The notes beneath the pieces were generated by a model. That model saw nothing but the letters and a program-made list of their open reading frames with translations. It had not been told where the DNA came from and did not search any database. The position numbers and the translations under genes were made by a program. From Scandinavium sp051650185 (GTDB taxonomy: Bacteria; Pseudomonadota; Gammaproteobacteria; Enterobacterales; Enterobacteriaceae): DNA of 64,000 nucleotides. Of this stretch, positions 8,557 to 17,356 are shown piece by piece (position 1 is the first letter of the stretch; each line of letters begins with the position of its first letter). Location of the stretch: the NCBI RefSeq assembly GCF_051650185.1, contig NZ_JBOFIN010000146.1, forward strand, positions 1 to 64,000. Reading direction: 5' to 3'.

Positions 8557-8817
8557 TTACTCCCTCTGCCAGCGCTCAATATCGTTGTAATGACGATTCT
8601 CTTCTCGCCGTTGCTGCTCACGCTCGATATCCGTTTTGCTCTCCTCGAAGCCCGGGCACACCGACGGCTGAAAACCTTCGCAGGGATCGGCCTTCTCCTG
8701 CTCGCTGTTTTGCGGCGTCTGCCAGATTGACGGATCGCGCAGGTTGATGCTTTCTGCGATAGCGCTGCCCGCTGTCAGACTCATGGCAACCATGACGGGT
8801 AAATATGAACGTCTCAT
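8557..8817 (-). CDS. Small secreted protein of unknown function
   Basis: An 86-residue protein I do not recognise. Residues 1 to about 21 (MRRSYLPVMVAMSLTAGSAIA) form a good signal peptide ending in an AxA site. The mature part has two cysteines (in DPCEGFQPSVCPGFEE), which could form a disulfide, and a charged helical tail rich in Glu and Arg (about 58-86). AAGGAG precedes the ATG at 8817. The open frame continues upstream to 8928, but that part runs through a REP element, so the shorter start is chosen. It lies between ugpB and livF, apparently as its own unit. Confidence 0.7.
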   Translation of the reverse strand: MRRSYLPVMVAMSLTAGSAIAESINLRDPSIWQTPQNSEQEKADPCEGFQPSVCPGFEESKTDIEREQQRREENRHYNDIERWQRE

Positions 8818-8845
8818 CCTGATCTCCTTGTCCATTTGCAACAAG

Positions 8846-8920
8846 GCCGGGTGGCGGCTTCGCCTTACCCGGCCTACGAATCGTGTTTGGTAGGCCCGGT
8901 AAGCATCGCGCCACCGGGCA
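8846..8920. repeat. REP/BIME element
   Basis: Two inverted copies of a classical enterobacterial REP (GCCGGGTGGCGGCTTCGCC... and its complement ending CGCCACCGGGCA), joined by a short linker containing GGCCTAC and its near complement GTAGGCC. It lies in the gap between livF and the small secreted protein. Confidence 0.85.
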
Positions 8921-8929
8921 AAAAACAAC

Positions 8930-9643
8930 TCAGCCCCCTAAATACGCACTACGAACCGCTTCATTCGCCAGCAGCGCATCGCCGGTATCTTCCAGCACCA
9001 CGTGGCCGTTTTCCAGCACGTAGCCACGGTCGGCAAGCTTCAGCGCCTGGTTGGCGTTCTGCTCGACGAGGAAGATGGTCATCCCTTCTTTGCGCAGCTG
9101 TTCGATGGTGTCGAAAATCTGCTGAATGATGATCGGCGCAAGCCCCAGCGAAGGTTCATCAAGCAGTAACAGACGCGGCTGGCTCATCAGCGCACGGCCG
9201 ATCGCCAGCATCTGTTGCTCACCACCGGACATGGTGCCCGCACGCTGGATACGACGCTCCCACAGGCGCGGGAACAGCTCGTAGACCCACTTGATGCGTT
9301 CCTGATACTGGCTGCGGTCGGCAAAGAAACCGCCCATCGCCAGGTTTTCTTCCACCGTCATGCGGGAGAAAACGCGACGACCTTCCGGCACAATCGCCAC
9401 CGCTTCACGCATGATTTTTGCGGTCTGCCAGTCGGTAATGTCTTTGCCATCAAAGGTCACGCGACCGCTGCTTGCACGCGGATCGCCGCACAGCGTGCCG
9501 AGCAGCGTGGTTTTACCCGCGCCGTTCGCACCAATAAGGGTGACGATTTCACCCTTATTGATATGCAGACTGACGTCATGCAGCGCCTGAATCTTGCCGT
9601 AGTGGGCACTTACCTTGTCAAAAGACAACATCACTTTTTCCAT
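8930..9643 (-). CDS. livF: Branched-chain amino acid ABC transporter ATPase LivF
   Basis: A 237-residue ATPase that pairs with LivG to power import of leucine, isoleucine and valine. Walker A GANGAGKTT, signature MSGGEQQM, Walker B LLLLDEPSLGLAP and the switch His region FLVEQNANQA are present. MEKVMLSFDKVSA matches the E. coli start, so the ATG at 9643 is used rather than 9658. It begins one base past the livG stop and is the last gene of livHMGF. Confidence 0.97.
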   Translation of the reverse strand: MEKVMLSFDKVSAHYGKIQALHDVSLHINKGEIVTLIGANGAGKTTLLGTLCGDPRASSGRVTFDGKDITDWQTAKIMREAVAIVPEGRRVFSRMTVEENLAMGGFFADRSQYQERIKWVYELFPRLWERRIQRAGTMSGGEQQMLAIGRALMSQPRLLLLDEPSLGLAPIIIQQIFDTIEQLRKEGMTIFLVEQNANQALKLADRGYVLENGHVVLEDTGDALLANEAVRSAYLGG

Positions 9644-9644
9644 C

Positions 9645-10412
9645 TTATGCCTCACCAAGGTATGCGCGGATCACGTCCGGGTTGTTGCGGATCTCTTCCG
9701 GCGTGCCGTTTGCCAGCGGCGTGCCCTGATTCACGACATAGATGCGGTCGGAAATCCCCATCACCAGCTTCATATCATGTTCAATCAACAGGATGGTGGT
9801 GTTGTGGTGGCTACGCAGCTCAGCGATCAGTTCATCGAGCTCTTTGGTCTCTTTCGGGTTCAGCCCTGCCGCCGGCTCATCCAGCATCAGGATTTCCGGC
9901 TGCGTCACCATGCAGCGGGCGATTTCCAGACGACGCTGGTCGCCGTACGCCAGATTGCTCGCCTGACGGTTGGCATGTGTGAGCAGCCCAATACGTTCAA
10001 GCCAGGTGGCGGCCCTGTCCAGCGCTTCACTTTGCGCTTTGCGGAACGACGGGGTTTTCAGCAGGCCGGAGAACACGCCGGTTTTCAGCTGCTGATGCTG
10101 CGCCACCAGCAGGTTTTCAATCACCGTCATTTCACGGAACAGACGCACGTGCTGGAAAGTTCGCACCACGCCCATTTGAGCAATCTGCTGGCCTGGCATC
10201 CCTTCGAGATGCTTATCACGCAGCATGATGCTGCCGCCTGTCGGTTTGTAGAATCCCGTCAGGCAGTTGAACACCGTGGTTTTACCCGCGCCGTTCGGGC
10301 CAATCAGCGAGACGATTTCCTGAGGATGCAGTTCAAGATTGACGTTATTGACCGCCAGCAGGCCGCCAAAGTGCATCATCAGGCCGTTAACCGTTAACAA
10401 TGGCTGACTCAT
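9645..10412 (-). CDS. livG: Branched-chain amino acid ABC transporter ATPase LivG
   Basis: A 255-residue ABC ATPase of the hydrophobic amino acid family. It has Walker A GPNGAGKTT, the signature-region variant LAYGDQRRLEIARC, Walker B ILMLDEPAAGLNP and the LLIEHDM switch, plus the long insert typical of this family. The start overlaps the livM stop by 4 bases. It forms the heterodimeric motor with LivF under the LivH/LivM pore. Confidence 0.97.
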   Translation of the reverse strand: MSQPLLTVNGLMMHFGGLLAVNNVNLELHPQEIVSLIGPNGAGKTTVFNCLTGFYKPTGGSIMLRDKHLEGMPGQQIAQMGVVRTFQHVRLFREMTVIENLLVAQHQQLKTGVFSGLLKTPSFRKAQSEALDRAATWLERIGLLTHANRQASNLAYGDQRRLEIARCMVTQPEILMLDEPAAGLNPKETKELDELIAELRSHHNTTILLIEHDMKLVMGISDRIYVVNQGTPLANGTPEEIRNNPDVIRAYLGEA

Positions 10413-11686
10413 GCCTGCTCTCCTTTGGTCTGTCCGTTTTTCAGTTTCAAATGCGGACGGGTCATCGGCAGCAGCCCTTGCGGACGCCAGATCATCATCA
10501 GAACCATCAGAGCACCCAGCATCAACATGCTGTATTCATTGAAATCACGCATCAGTTCGCGAGAAACCACCAGCAGAATGGCCGCCAGAATGACCGCAAA
10601 CTGCGAGCCCATCCCGCCGAGCACGACTATCGCTAACACAAACGCCGATTCGGCGAAGGTGAAGGATTCCGGGCTGACAAAGCCCTGGCGTGCGGCGAAC
10701 AGCGTCCCGGCGAAGCCTGCAAACGCGGCGCTGATGGTAAAGGCCGTCAGTTTGATGCGAGTTGGGTTCAGGCCCAAAGAACGGCAGGCAATTTCATCTT
10801 CACGCAATGCTTCCCAGGCGCGGCCCAGCGGCATGCGCAGCAGACGGTTGATCACAAACAGCGTCAGCACGACCAGCAGCAGCGCGACCAGGTAGAGGAA
10901 AATCACGCGGTCGTTCGGGTCATATTTCACGTGGAAGAAATTGCTGAAGGTGTCCCAGCCGCCTTCACGCGCGGTACGGCTGAACTCAAGACCAAACAGC
11001 GTCGGTTTAGGGATCTGGCTGATGCCGTTCGGCCCACCGGTGATTTCGGTGTTGTTGAGCAGCAGAATACGCACGATTTCACCGAAGCCGAGGGTCACAA
11101 TCGCCAGATAGTCACCGCGCAGGCGTAACACCGGGAAGCCGAGCAGGAAACCGGCAGCCGCAGAAACCAGACCGGCTAACGGCAGACACGTCCAGAAACC
11201 GAGCCCGTAATAGTGGTTCAGCAGCGCAAAGGTGTACGCCCCAATCGCATAGAAGCCGCCATAACCCAGCACCAGAAGACCGGACAAGCCCACCACCACG
11301 TTCAGGCCGAGGCCCAGAATGATGTAGATCATCGTCAGCGTGGCAATATCGATGGTGCCGCGAGACACCATAAATGGCCATGCTACTGCGATCACCAGCA
11401 GCGCAATCAGGAACAGCTTTTGTTTAACGGTCGAACCGTCAATCGCAGGCAGCACAAACTTCGGCCCGCTGATGCTTTTCATGCCCTTCTGGAAAACAGG
11501 GCGCAGCATCTGGAAGAAGAAGACCACGGCGGTGCCGATGAAAATCCACTGCCAGCGGATATCCGCGGCGGTGTCGACCACCAGTTTGGTTCCGCTCAGC
11601 TCCAGCTGAACGCCCATGAAGACGCCCGCCAGCACGAAGAACATGGCGGCAGAGAGCAGCGCCATCGCAAAATGCATCGGTTTCAT
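10409..11686 (-). CDS. livM: Branched-chain amino acid permease LivM
   Basis: A 425-residue inner-membrane permease with an N-terminal extension of two or three hydrophobic segments before the conserved LivHM domain (about 100-410). Glycine-rich membrane motifs typical of the family are seen (GLGLNVVVGLSGLLVLGYGG region). The EAA-like cytoplasmic loop is WEALREDEIACRSLGLNP. It overlaps livH and livG by 4 bases each. With LivH it forms the transport channel. Confidence 0.97.
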   Translation of the reverse strand: MKPMHFAMALLSAAMFFVLAGVFMGVQLELSGTKLVVDTAADIRWQWIFIGTAVVFFFQMLRPVFQKGMKSISGPKFVLPAIDGSTVKQKLFLIALLVIAVAWPFMVSRGTIDIATLTMIYIILGLGLNVVVGLSGLLVLGYGGFYAIGAYTFALLNHYYGLGFWTCLPLAGLVSAAAGFLLGFPVLRLRGDYLAIVTLGFGEIVRILLLNNTEITGGPNGISQIPKPTLFGLEFSRTAREGGWDTFSNFFHVKYDPNDRVIFLYLVALLLVVLTLFVINRLLRMPLGRAWEALREDEIACRSLGLNPTRIKLTAFTISAAFAGFAGTLFAARQGFVSPESFTFAESAFVLAIVVLGGMGSQFAVILAAILLVVSRELMRDFNEYSMLMLGALMVLMMIWRPQGLLPMTRPHLKLKNGQTKGEQA

Positions 11687-12609
11687 ACTTTCTCTACCTC
11701 CGGACGACCCAGAATTCCGGTCGGCATCACCAGCAGCACCACAATCAGCAGCGCGAACGACACCACGTCTTTGTACTCAGTACTCAGGTAAGCAGAGGAA
11801 AGGGCTTCAGCGACGCCCAGAATCAGGCCGCCAATCATCGCACCAGGAATGCTGCCGATGCCGCCAAGAACCGCTGCGGTAAAGGCTTTCATCCCGGCCA
11901 TAAAGCCGATGTATGGGTTGATTACGCCGTAGAACTGACCGAGCAGCACGCCCGCCACCGCCGCCATGGCCGCGCCAATCACGAAGGTCAGCGCAATCAC
12001 ACGGTCGGTGTTGATGCCGAGCAGGCTCGCCATCTTCAGGTCTTCCGCACACGCACGGCACGCACGGCCCATGCGGGAATAACGGATGAACAGCGTCAGC
12101 GCCAGCATCGCCACAAACGTCACAATCCAGATAACGAGCTGCATGGTGGTGATGCTGGCGGAGAAGTTCTCGCTGGCCCCCACAATCCATTGGCCGTTGA
12201 ACAGACTTGGCAGCGCGATGTCGCGCGAGCCTTCGGTCAGGCTGACGTAGTTTTGCAGGAAAATGGACATCCCGATGGCGGAGATCAGCGCAATCAGACG
12301 CTTGGAGCTGCGCACCGGGCGATAAGCCACACGCTCAATACTCCAGCCGTAGGCGCTGGCAATCACAATCGCGCCAACGAACCCGGCGGCGACCAGCAGC
12401 CAGCTGGTGTCGATACCCATCATCATCAGGGCGGCGATGATCATGAACGACACGTAGCTGCCAATCATGTAGACCTCGCCGTGGGCGAAGTTGATCATCC
12501 CGATGATGCCGTACACCATGGTGTAGCCGATGGCGATCAGCGCATAGGTGCTTCCCAGCGTCACGCCGTTAAACATCTGCTGCAGGAAATAAAGGAACTG
12601 CTCTGACAT
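11683..12609 (-). CDS. livH: Branched-chain amino acid permease LivH
   Basis: A 308-residue inner-membrane permease beginning MSEQFLYFLQQMFNGVTLG, a typical LivH start, with about eight hydrophobic segments. The EAA-type loop is CRACAEDLKMASLLGINTDR. It is the first gene of livHMGF, downstream of livK and separated from it by a 51-base gap containing a hairpin. Confidence 0.97.
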   Translation of the reverse strand: MSEQFLYFLQQMFNGVTLGSTYALIAIGYTMVYGIIGMINFAHGEVYMIGSYVSFMIIAALMMMGIDTSWLLVAAGFVGAIVIASAYGWSIERVAYRPVRSSKRLIALISAIGMSIFLQNYVSLTEGSRDIALPSLFNGQWIVGASENFSASITTMQLVIWIVTFVAMLALTLFIRYSRMGRACRACAEDLKMASLLGINTDRVIALTFVIGAAMAAVAGVLLGQFYGVINPYIGFMAGMKAFTAAVLGGIGSIPGAMIGGLILGVAEALSSAYLSTEYKDVVSFALLIVVLLVMPTGILGRPEVEKV

Positions 12610-12628
12610 AAAGTAACCTTTCTTATAA

Positions 12629-12651
12629 CCGCCCGGCAGGTAAGCGGGCGG
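12629..12651. terminator. Hairpin between livK and livH
   Basis: CCGCCCG / CGGGCGG stem of 7 bp with a 9-nt loop in the 51-base gap after livK. No T-run follows on the minus strand, so it looks like an attenuating or 3'-end-stabilising structure that would leave livK mRNA more abundant than livHMGF. Confidence 0.5.
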
Positions 12652-12660
12652 GGGATCTTA

Positions 12661-13770
12661 TTATTTGGCGACGGTGGACGAGCCGTCCGCATGCCATTGG
12701 AAGACACCAAACTCAAATCCCTTCAGATCGCCTTTTTCATCCCAGTTCAGCGGCCCAATCACGGTTTTAGCCCCGTTAGCTTTCAAATCTTTAATTAACG
12801 CCTGCGGATCTTCGCTGCCGGTACGGTCCATGGCGGTCGCCAGAGACTGAACTGCGGCATAAGTGATCCACACGTACGGACCGCTCGGATCTTTCTTCTC
12901 GGCTTTCAGCGCATCAACGATACCTTTGTTGGCCGGATCCTGGTCATAACGTTTCGGCATCGTCACCAGCATGCCTTCGCCCGCTTTACCCGCGATGTTG
13001 GACAGCGAAGCGTTACCCACGCCTTCTGGCCCCATAAACTGGGTTTTCAGGCCAACAGAACGCGCCTGACGCAGGATCTGGCCCATTTCAGGGTAGTAAC
13101 CGCCGTAGTACACGAAGTCGATATTTTCTTTCTGCAGACGAGCCACCAGCGCGGAGAAGTCTTTTTCACCGGCGGTGATGCCATCGAAGAACACTACATT
13201 GGCACCCGCTTTCTTCAGGTTGTCCTGGACGGAACGAGCCAGACCTTCGCCGTACTGCTGTTTGTCATGAATGATCGCGATGCGCTGCGGCTTCACTTTA
13301 TCCAGAATGTATTTCGCCGCAGTTGGCCCCTGAGAGGAGTCCAGGCCCGCAGTACGCATGATGTACTGGTAGCCACGCTGGGTCAGCTCCGGGTTAGTCG
13401 CGCCTGGGGTGATCATCAAAATGCCTTCGTCTTCATAGATATCAGACGCGGGCTGAGTGGAGGAGGAGCACAGGTGGCCGATAACGTATTTGATGCCGTC
13501 GTTAACTACTTTGTTCGCCACCGCGACAGCCTGTTTCGGGTCGCAGGCATCGTCATATTCCACCGCGACCAGTTTGTCGCCTTTGATGCCGCCGTTGGCG
13601 TTGATGTCTTTGATAGCCTGACGCGCGCCGTTGAATTCCATGTCGCCCCACTGTGCAACCGGGCCGGACATCGCGCCAATCACCGCGACTTTAATATCTT
13701 TTGCTAATACCGAGTGCGACATCGCCAGTGCCACCATGCCCGCAATCAGTGTTTTTGCATTCCGTTTCAT
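12661..13770 (-). CDS. livK: Leucine-specific periplasmic binding protein
   Basis: A 369-residue type-I periplasmic binding protein that delivers leucine to LivHMGF. The signal peptide is MKRNAKTLIAGMVALAMSHSVLA, with DIKVAVIGAMSGPVAQWGD beginning the mature protein. The pair of cysteines (DDACDP and HLCSSS) and the ITPGATNPELT loop are conserved with LivJ. Assigned livK rather than livJ because it is adjacent to livHMGF and has W in VAQWGD. GGGATGGAACG precedes the ATG. Confidence 0.96.
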   Translation of the reverse strand: MKRNAKTLIAGMVALAMSHSVLAKDIKVAVIGAMSGPVAQWGDMEFNGARQAIKDINANGGIKGDKLVAVEYDDACDPKQAVAVANKVVNDGIKYVIGHLCSSSTQPASDIYEDEGILMITPGATNPELTQRGYQYIMRTAGLDSSQGPTAAKYILDKVKPQRIAIIHDKQQYGEGLARSVQDNLKKAGANVVFFDGITAGEKDFSALVARLQKENIDFVYYGGYYPEMGQILRQARSVGLKTQFMGPEGVGNASLSNIAGKAGEGMLVTMPKRYDQDPANKGIVDALKAEKKDPSGPYVWITYAAVQSLATAMDRTGSEDPQALIKDLKANGAKTVIGPLNWDEKGDLKGFEFGVFQWHADGSSTVAK

Positions 13771-14191
13771 CGTTCCATCCCCGCTCGTGATGTAATTTGT
13801 ATAAATTTTGTATTTATCTGGTTAAAAAGCATTCTGTACTTTTAATGCACAACGCTATTTTTACCAGTCTCTTTAATGGTTTAGCGATGTTTTTTGCCAA
13901 AAACCTGACTAAAATCTCTATTTTTCAGTCGATTAAGCAAAGATAATATTCTGTATTCAGGCAGAGTTAAACAAAAAAAACCGTCATTTTCAGCATAAAA
14001 TAAGGGTACAAAGGACCGAATAAATCACTGCCCTTTAGGTTAAAATCCTGCTTATTTTTCGATCCATAACGCATTGCACTACTACCGAATGACGGAGAAA
14101 ACGAATCCCCTGTCATTCAGCATAAAAATAGAAATCGGCGAACCGATAAATTCGATAAACTCGGGGAAAACTTTTTAACGGATAGCTTCAC
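13771..14191. promoter_or_regulatory. livK-panM divergent regulatory region
   Basis: About 420 bases of AT-rich sequence between divergent livK and panM. It must hold the promoters of both, and A/T tracts (an 8-A run near 13973-13980) are present. In E. coli liv promoters respond to Lrp and leucine, but I cannot mark a specific Lrp site here. No gene is visible. Confidence 0.5.
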
Positions 14192-14575
14192 ATGAAACTG
14201 ACGATCATCAGGCTGACAACGCTCAGCGAGCAGGACATTATCGATCTCGGCAAAATCTGGCCGGAATACAGTGCGGCTTCTCTGCTGATGGACGAAGAGC
14301 ACCGAATTTACGCCGCGCGTTTTAACGAAAGACTGCTGGGCGCTGTACGAGTGACGATTAAAGGCAATCAGGGTGCGCTGGATTCCCTGCGCATTCGCGA
14401 AATCACACGTCGACGCGGCGTGGGGCAATATCTCATCGAAGAAGTGCTGCGTAATAACGCAGAGATAACCCGTTGGTGGGTAGCGGATGTCGGGGTCGAA
14501 GACAGAAGCGCAATGAATGGGTTTATGCAGGCGTTAAGCTTTACTGCTCGTGAGAATGGGTGGGAGAAGCTTTAG
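14192..14575 (+). CDS. panM: PanM, aspartate decarboxylase maturation factor
   Basis: A 127-residue GNAT-like protein matching E. coli PanM (PanZ, YhhK). It binds the PanD pro-enzyme and, with acetyl-CoA, triggers its self-cleavage to the pyruvoyl form. PanD makes beta-alanine for pantothenate and CoA, so PanM links CoA level to its synthesis. The acetyl-CoA-binding segment is TRRRGVGQYLIEEVLRN at about residues 70-86. The position between livK and livJ is the same as in E. coli. Confidence 0.94.
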   Translation: MKLTIIRLTTLSEQDIIDLGKIWPEYSAASLLMDEEHRIYAARFNERLLGAVRVTIKGNQGALDSLRIREITRRRGVGQYLIEEVLRNNAEITRWWVADVGVEDRSAMNGFMQALSFTARENGWEKL

Positions 14576-14600
14576 CTACCACGGGTACGTGCGGTCTGAT

Positions 14601-14635
14601 GCCCTCACCCCGCCCTCTCCCACGGGGAGAGGGTG
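14601..14635. repeat. GC-rich palindromic repeat
   Basis: Single copy of the CCCTCACCCCGCCCTCTCCC...GGGGAGAGGG family between the convergent panM and livJ, just beside the livJ terminator. Confidence 0.75.
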
Positions 14636-14644
14636 CAAACACTA

Positions 14645-14669
14645 AAAAGGCAACCGGAGGTTGCCTTTT
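14645..14669. terminator. livJ terminator
   Basis: AAAAGGCAACC / GGTTGCCTTTT, an 11-bp stem with a 3-nt loop. T-rich arms on both strands make it able to stop transcription from livJ (minus) and panM (plus). Confidence 0.85.
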
Positions 14670-14674
14670 GCAGT

Positions 14675-15772
14675 TTATTTCGCGTCAGTCGCGGTGCCGT
14701 TCGCATGCCAGGTAAACACGCCGAACTCAAAGCCTTTCAGATCGCCTTTCTTATCCCAGGTCAGCGGACCCATGACGGTATCGACTTTGTTGGCTTTCAG
14801 CCATTCAGCAATTTTCGCCGGATCGTCGCTCTGGTTCAGACCAGCAGACAGTGACTGCAGTGCCGCATAGGTCGTCCACACGAACGCGCCGCTTGGATCC
14901 TGTTTCTTCGCCTTGATCGCATCTACAACAGGTTTGTTCGCAGGAACCTGATCGTAGTTCTTCGGCTTAGTCACCAGCAGACCTTCCGCAGAATCGCCAG
15001 CGATGTTAGACAGAGACACGTTCGCCACGCCTTCCGGGCCCATGAACTGGGTTTTCAGACCGGCTGCACGAGCCTGACGCAGGATCTGGCCCATTTCCGG
15101 GTGATAGCCACCGTAGTAAACGAAGTCGATGTTTTCTTTCTTCAGGCGCGCCACCAGCGTGGAGAAGTCTTTCTCGCCTGCGGTGATCCCGTCAAAGAAC
15201 ACCACGTTTGCTTTGCCTTTCAGCGCGTTCTGAACGGAGCGAGCCAGGCCTTCGCCGTACTGCTGTTTGTCATGCACAATCGCGATGCGCTTCGGCTTCA
15301 CGGTGTTCAGAATGTATTTTGCTGCTGTTGGGCCCTGGTCGGAATCGAGGCCGGTGGTGCGCAGGATCAGGTTATAACCACGTGCGGTCAGCTCTGGCGC
15401 CGTGGCCGCTGGGGTGATCATCAGAATGCCTTCGTCTTCATAAATGTCAGACGCAGGCTGAGTGGAAGAGGAGCACAGGTGGCCAATAACGTATTTGATG
15501 CCATCGTTAACCACTTTGTTCGCCACTGCTACCGCTTGTTTCGGGTCGCAGGCATCGTCATATTTTACGATTGAGAGTTTTTCGCCTTTGATGCCGCCTT
15601 TGGCGTTAATGTCAGCGACAGCCTGTTCAGCCCCGGTGAACTCCTGATCGCCGTACTGCGCTACCGGGCCGGACATGGCACCGACAACGGCAACTTTGAT
15701 ATCAGCCTGTGCCATGGTGCTGAATGCCAAGGCAATACATCCTGCCAGCAACGCTTTACCCTTCATTTTCAT
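14675..15772 (-). CDS. livJ: Leu/Ile/Val periplasmic binding protein
   Basis: A 365-residue binding protein for leucine, isoleucine and valine, feeding the same LivHMGF channel as LivK. The signal peptide MKMKGKALLAGCIALAFSTMAQA is followed by DIKVAVVGAMSGPVAQYGD. It is a close paralogue of LivK, with the same DDACDP/HLCSSS cysteines and YYGGYHPEMGQILRQARAAG region. The start at 15772 matches E. coli MNIKGKALL; ATGs at 15787 and 15766 are alternatives. It has its own promoter region and terminator. Confidence 0.95.
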   Translation of the reverse strand: MKMKGKALLAGCIALAFSTMAQADIKVAVVGAMSGPVAQYGDQEFTGAEQAVADINAKGGIKGEKLSIVKYDDACDPKQAVAVANKVVNDGIKYVIGHLCSSSTQPASDIYEDEGILMITPAATAPELTARGYNLILRTTGLDSDQGPTAAKYILNTVKPKRIAIVHDKQQYGEGLARSVQNALKGKANVVFFDGITAGEKDFSTLVARLKKENIDFVYYGGYHPEMGQILRQARAAGLKTQFMGPEGVANVSLSNIAGDSAEGLLVTKPKNYDQVPANKPVVDAIKAKKQDPSGAFVWTTYAALQSLSAGLNQSDDPAKIAEWLKANKVDTVMGPLTWDKKGDLKGFEFGVFTWHANGTATDAK

Positions 15773-15944
15773 CCTGAGATTCCCCATTGTGATGGTGGTT
15801 GATTTTGTTGTGATGTTGTTATGTGGCGCTTTATTTCATTATTCGGTCTGCCGCACGCGCTTTTACAGCATACTCTGCTAAAACATACCCGATTTTTTCT
15901 CTTTTGGAACCAGAAATTTGAGGGTTATGTAACAGAATCGTGAC

Positions 15945-15970
15945 AAAAAAAAGGCGCTCCGAAGAGCGCC
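15945..15970 (-). terminator. Terminator of the GABA aminotransferase gene
   Basis: GGCGCTC / GAGCGCC, a 7-bp stem with a CGAA loop, followed on the minus strand by eight T residues. It lies 6 bases past the stop of the aminotransferase gene. Confidence 0.9.
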
Positions 15971-15976
15971 GAGCCA

Positions 15977-17242
15977 TCAGTGGCTGAGGGAGTGTCGAAT
16001 AATGTCCAGCGCCTTGCGGAACTGCGTTTCAGGAATGGTGAGAGGGTAAAGGAAACGGATCACATTGCCGTACACGCCGCAGCTCAGCAGCAGCAGACCT
16101 TCTTTCAGCGCCTTCTCCTGCACCTGTTTGGTGAATTCAGGGGACGGCGCGCCGGTCTGTGGATCGTTAAACTCAACGGCAACCATAGAGCCCTGAGCAC
16201 GAACGTCGACGATGTAAGGACAATCGGCTTTGGCATTGTTCAGCACTTCAACCAGGTGGTGACCCAGTTCAGAAGCGCGCGAGCACAATTTTTCTTCGTC
16301 AATAATATCCAGCACGGCATGAGCGGATGCGACAGCCAGTGGGTTACCGGCATAAGTTCCGCCTAAACCACCCGGCGCAGGTGCATCCATTACGTCCGCA
16401 CGACCCGCCACCGCTGAAAGCGGCATGCCACCTGCCAGGCTTTTTGCCATGGTCATCAGGTCTGGCTTAACATCATAGTGCTCCATCGCAAACAGTTTGC
16501 CGGTACGGGCGAAACCGGTCTGCACTTCGTCAGCAATCAGCAGAATGCCGTGGGTGTCGCACAGTTTACGCAGACCCTGCATGAAATCAGCCGGAGCCAC
16601 GTTGAAGCCGCCTTCACCTTGTACAGGCTCAAGGATGATCGCCGCAACCTGATCCGGCGCGATATCCGCTTTGAAAATACGATCCAGACTTTTCAGCGCA
16701 TCTTCAGTAGTCACACCGTGTGCGGCGTTAGGATACTGACCGTGATAAACAGAACCCGGGAACGGGCCAAAACCGATTTTGTACGGTGCCACTTTGCCAG
16801 TCAGCGCCATGGTCATAAAGGTACGGCCGTGGAAGCCGCCACCAAAGGTGATAAGCCCCGGACGTTTGGTGTAAGCGCGAGCAATTTTCACTGCGTTCTC
16901 AACCGCTTCCGCACCCGTAGAGAAGAAGGCGGTTTTCGCCGGGCCGTTCACCGGCACGCGAGCGTTGATGCGCTCTGCCAGCGACACATAGCTTTCGTAA
17001 GGCACGATTTGGTAGGCCGTGTGGGTGAATGCCTGAAGCTGCTTTTCAATCGCCGCGACAATTTTCGGATGACGATGGCCGGTGTTCAGCACGGCAATTC
17101 CTGCGGCGAAGTCGATAACTTCGTTACCTTCCACATCCCACAGAGTCGAGTTCTCTGCTTTTTCGGCGTAGAAGCCACACATGACGCCAATTCCACGCGG
17201 TGTCGCCTGTAAACGGCGCTGATTCAGTTCATTGTTTTTCAT
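15977..17242 (-). CDS. 4-aminobutyrate aminotransferase (PuuE/GabT type)
   Basis: A 421-residue class-III PLP aminotransferase. It transfers the amino group of GABA to 2-oxoglutarate, giving succinate semialdehyde. The GABA-transaminase hallmarks are continuous: FFSTGAEAVENAVKIARA, GGGFHGRTFMTMALTGK, EPVQGEGGFNVAP, the PLP-stacking IADEVQTGFARTG, and catalytic Lys in MTMAKSLAGGMP near residue 267. It resembles E. coli PuuE in length and C-terminus (GNVIRFLYPLTIP). It lies back to back with a MocR/GabR-type regulator and not in a puu operon, so GabT-like GABA catabolism controlled by that regulator is inferred. Confidence 0.9.
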   Translation of the reverse strand: MKNNELNQRRLQATPRGIGVMCGFYAEKAENSTLWDVEGNEVIDFAAGIAVLNTGHRHPKIVAAIEKQLQAFTHTAYQIVPYESYVSLAERINARVPVNGPAKTAFFSTGAEAVENAVKIARAYTKRPGLITFGGGFHGRTFMTMALTGKVAPYKIGFGPFPGSVYHGQYPNAAHGVTTEDALKSLDRIFKADIAPDQVAAIILEPVQGEGGFNVAPADFMQGLRKLCDTHGILLIADEVQTGFARTGKLFAMEHYDVKPDLMTMAKSLAGGMPLSAVAGRADVMDAPAPGGLGGTYAGNPLAVASAHAVLDIIDEEKLCSRASELGHHLVEVLNNAKADCPYIVDVRAQGSMVAVEFNDPQTGAPSPEFTKQVQEKALKEGLLLLSCGVYGNVIRFLYPLTIPETQFRKALDIIRHSLSH

Positions 17243-17294
17243 CGACCTTACCCCATCACAGATTCGTTTGTGTTAACAACTTTGAAACATGTGA

Positions 17295-17323
17295 TAGTTT
17301 TACTGCCTGAGCGGTCCTATAAT
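17295..17323 (+). promoter_or_regulatory. Candidate promoter of the GabR-like gene
   Basis: A perfect -10 TATAAT at 17318-17323, with a weak -35 (TAGTTT, 17295-17300) at 17-bp spacing, in the 114-base gap between the divergent aminotransferase and regulator genes. MocR-type regulators usually bind such shared gaps. Confidence 0.5.
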
Positions 17324-17356
17324 CGAGTACCAGTTTTGAATAATTGAGGGATCCAA

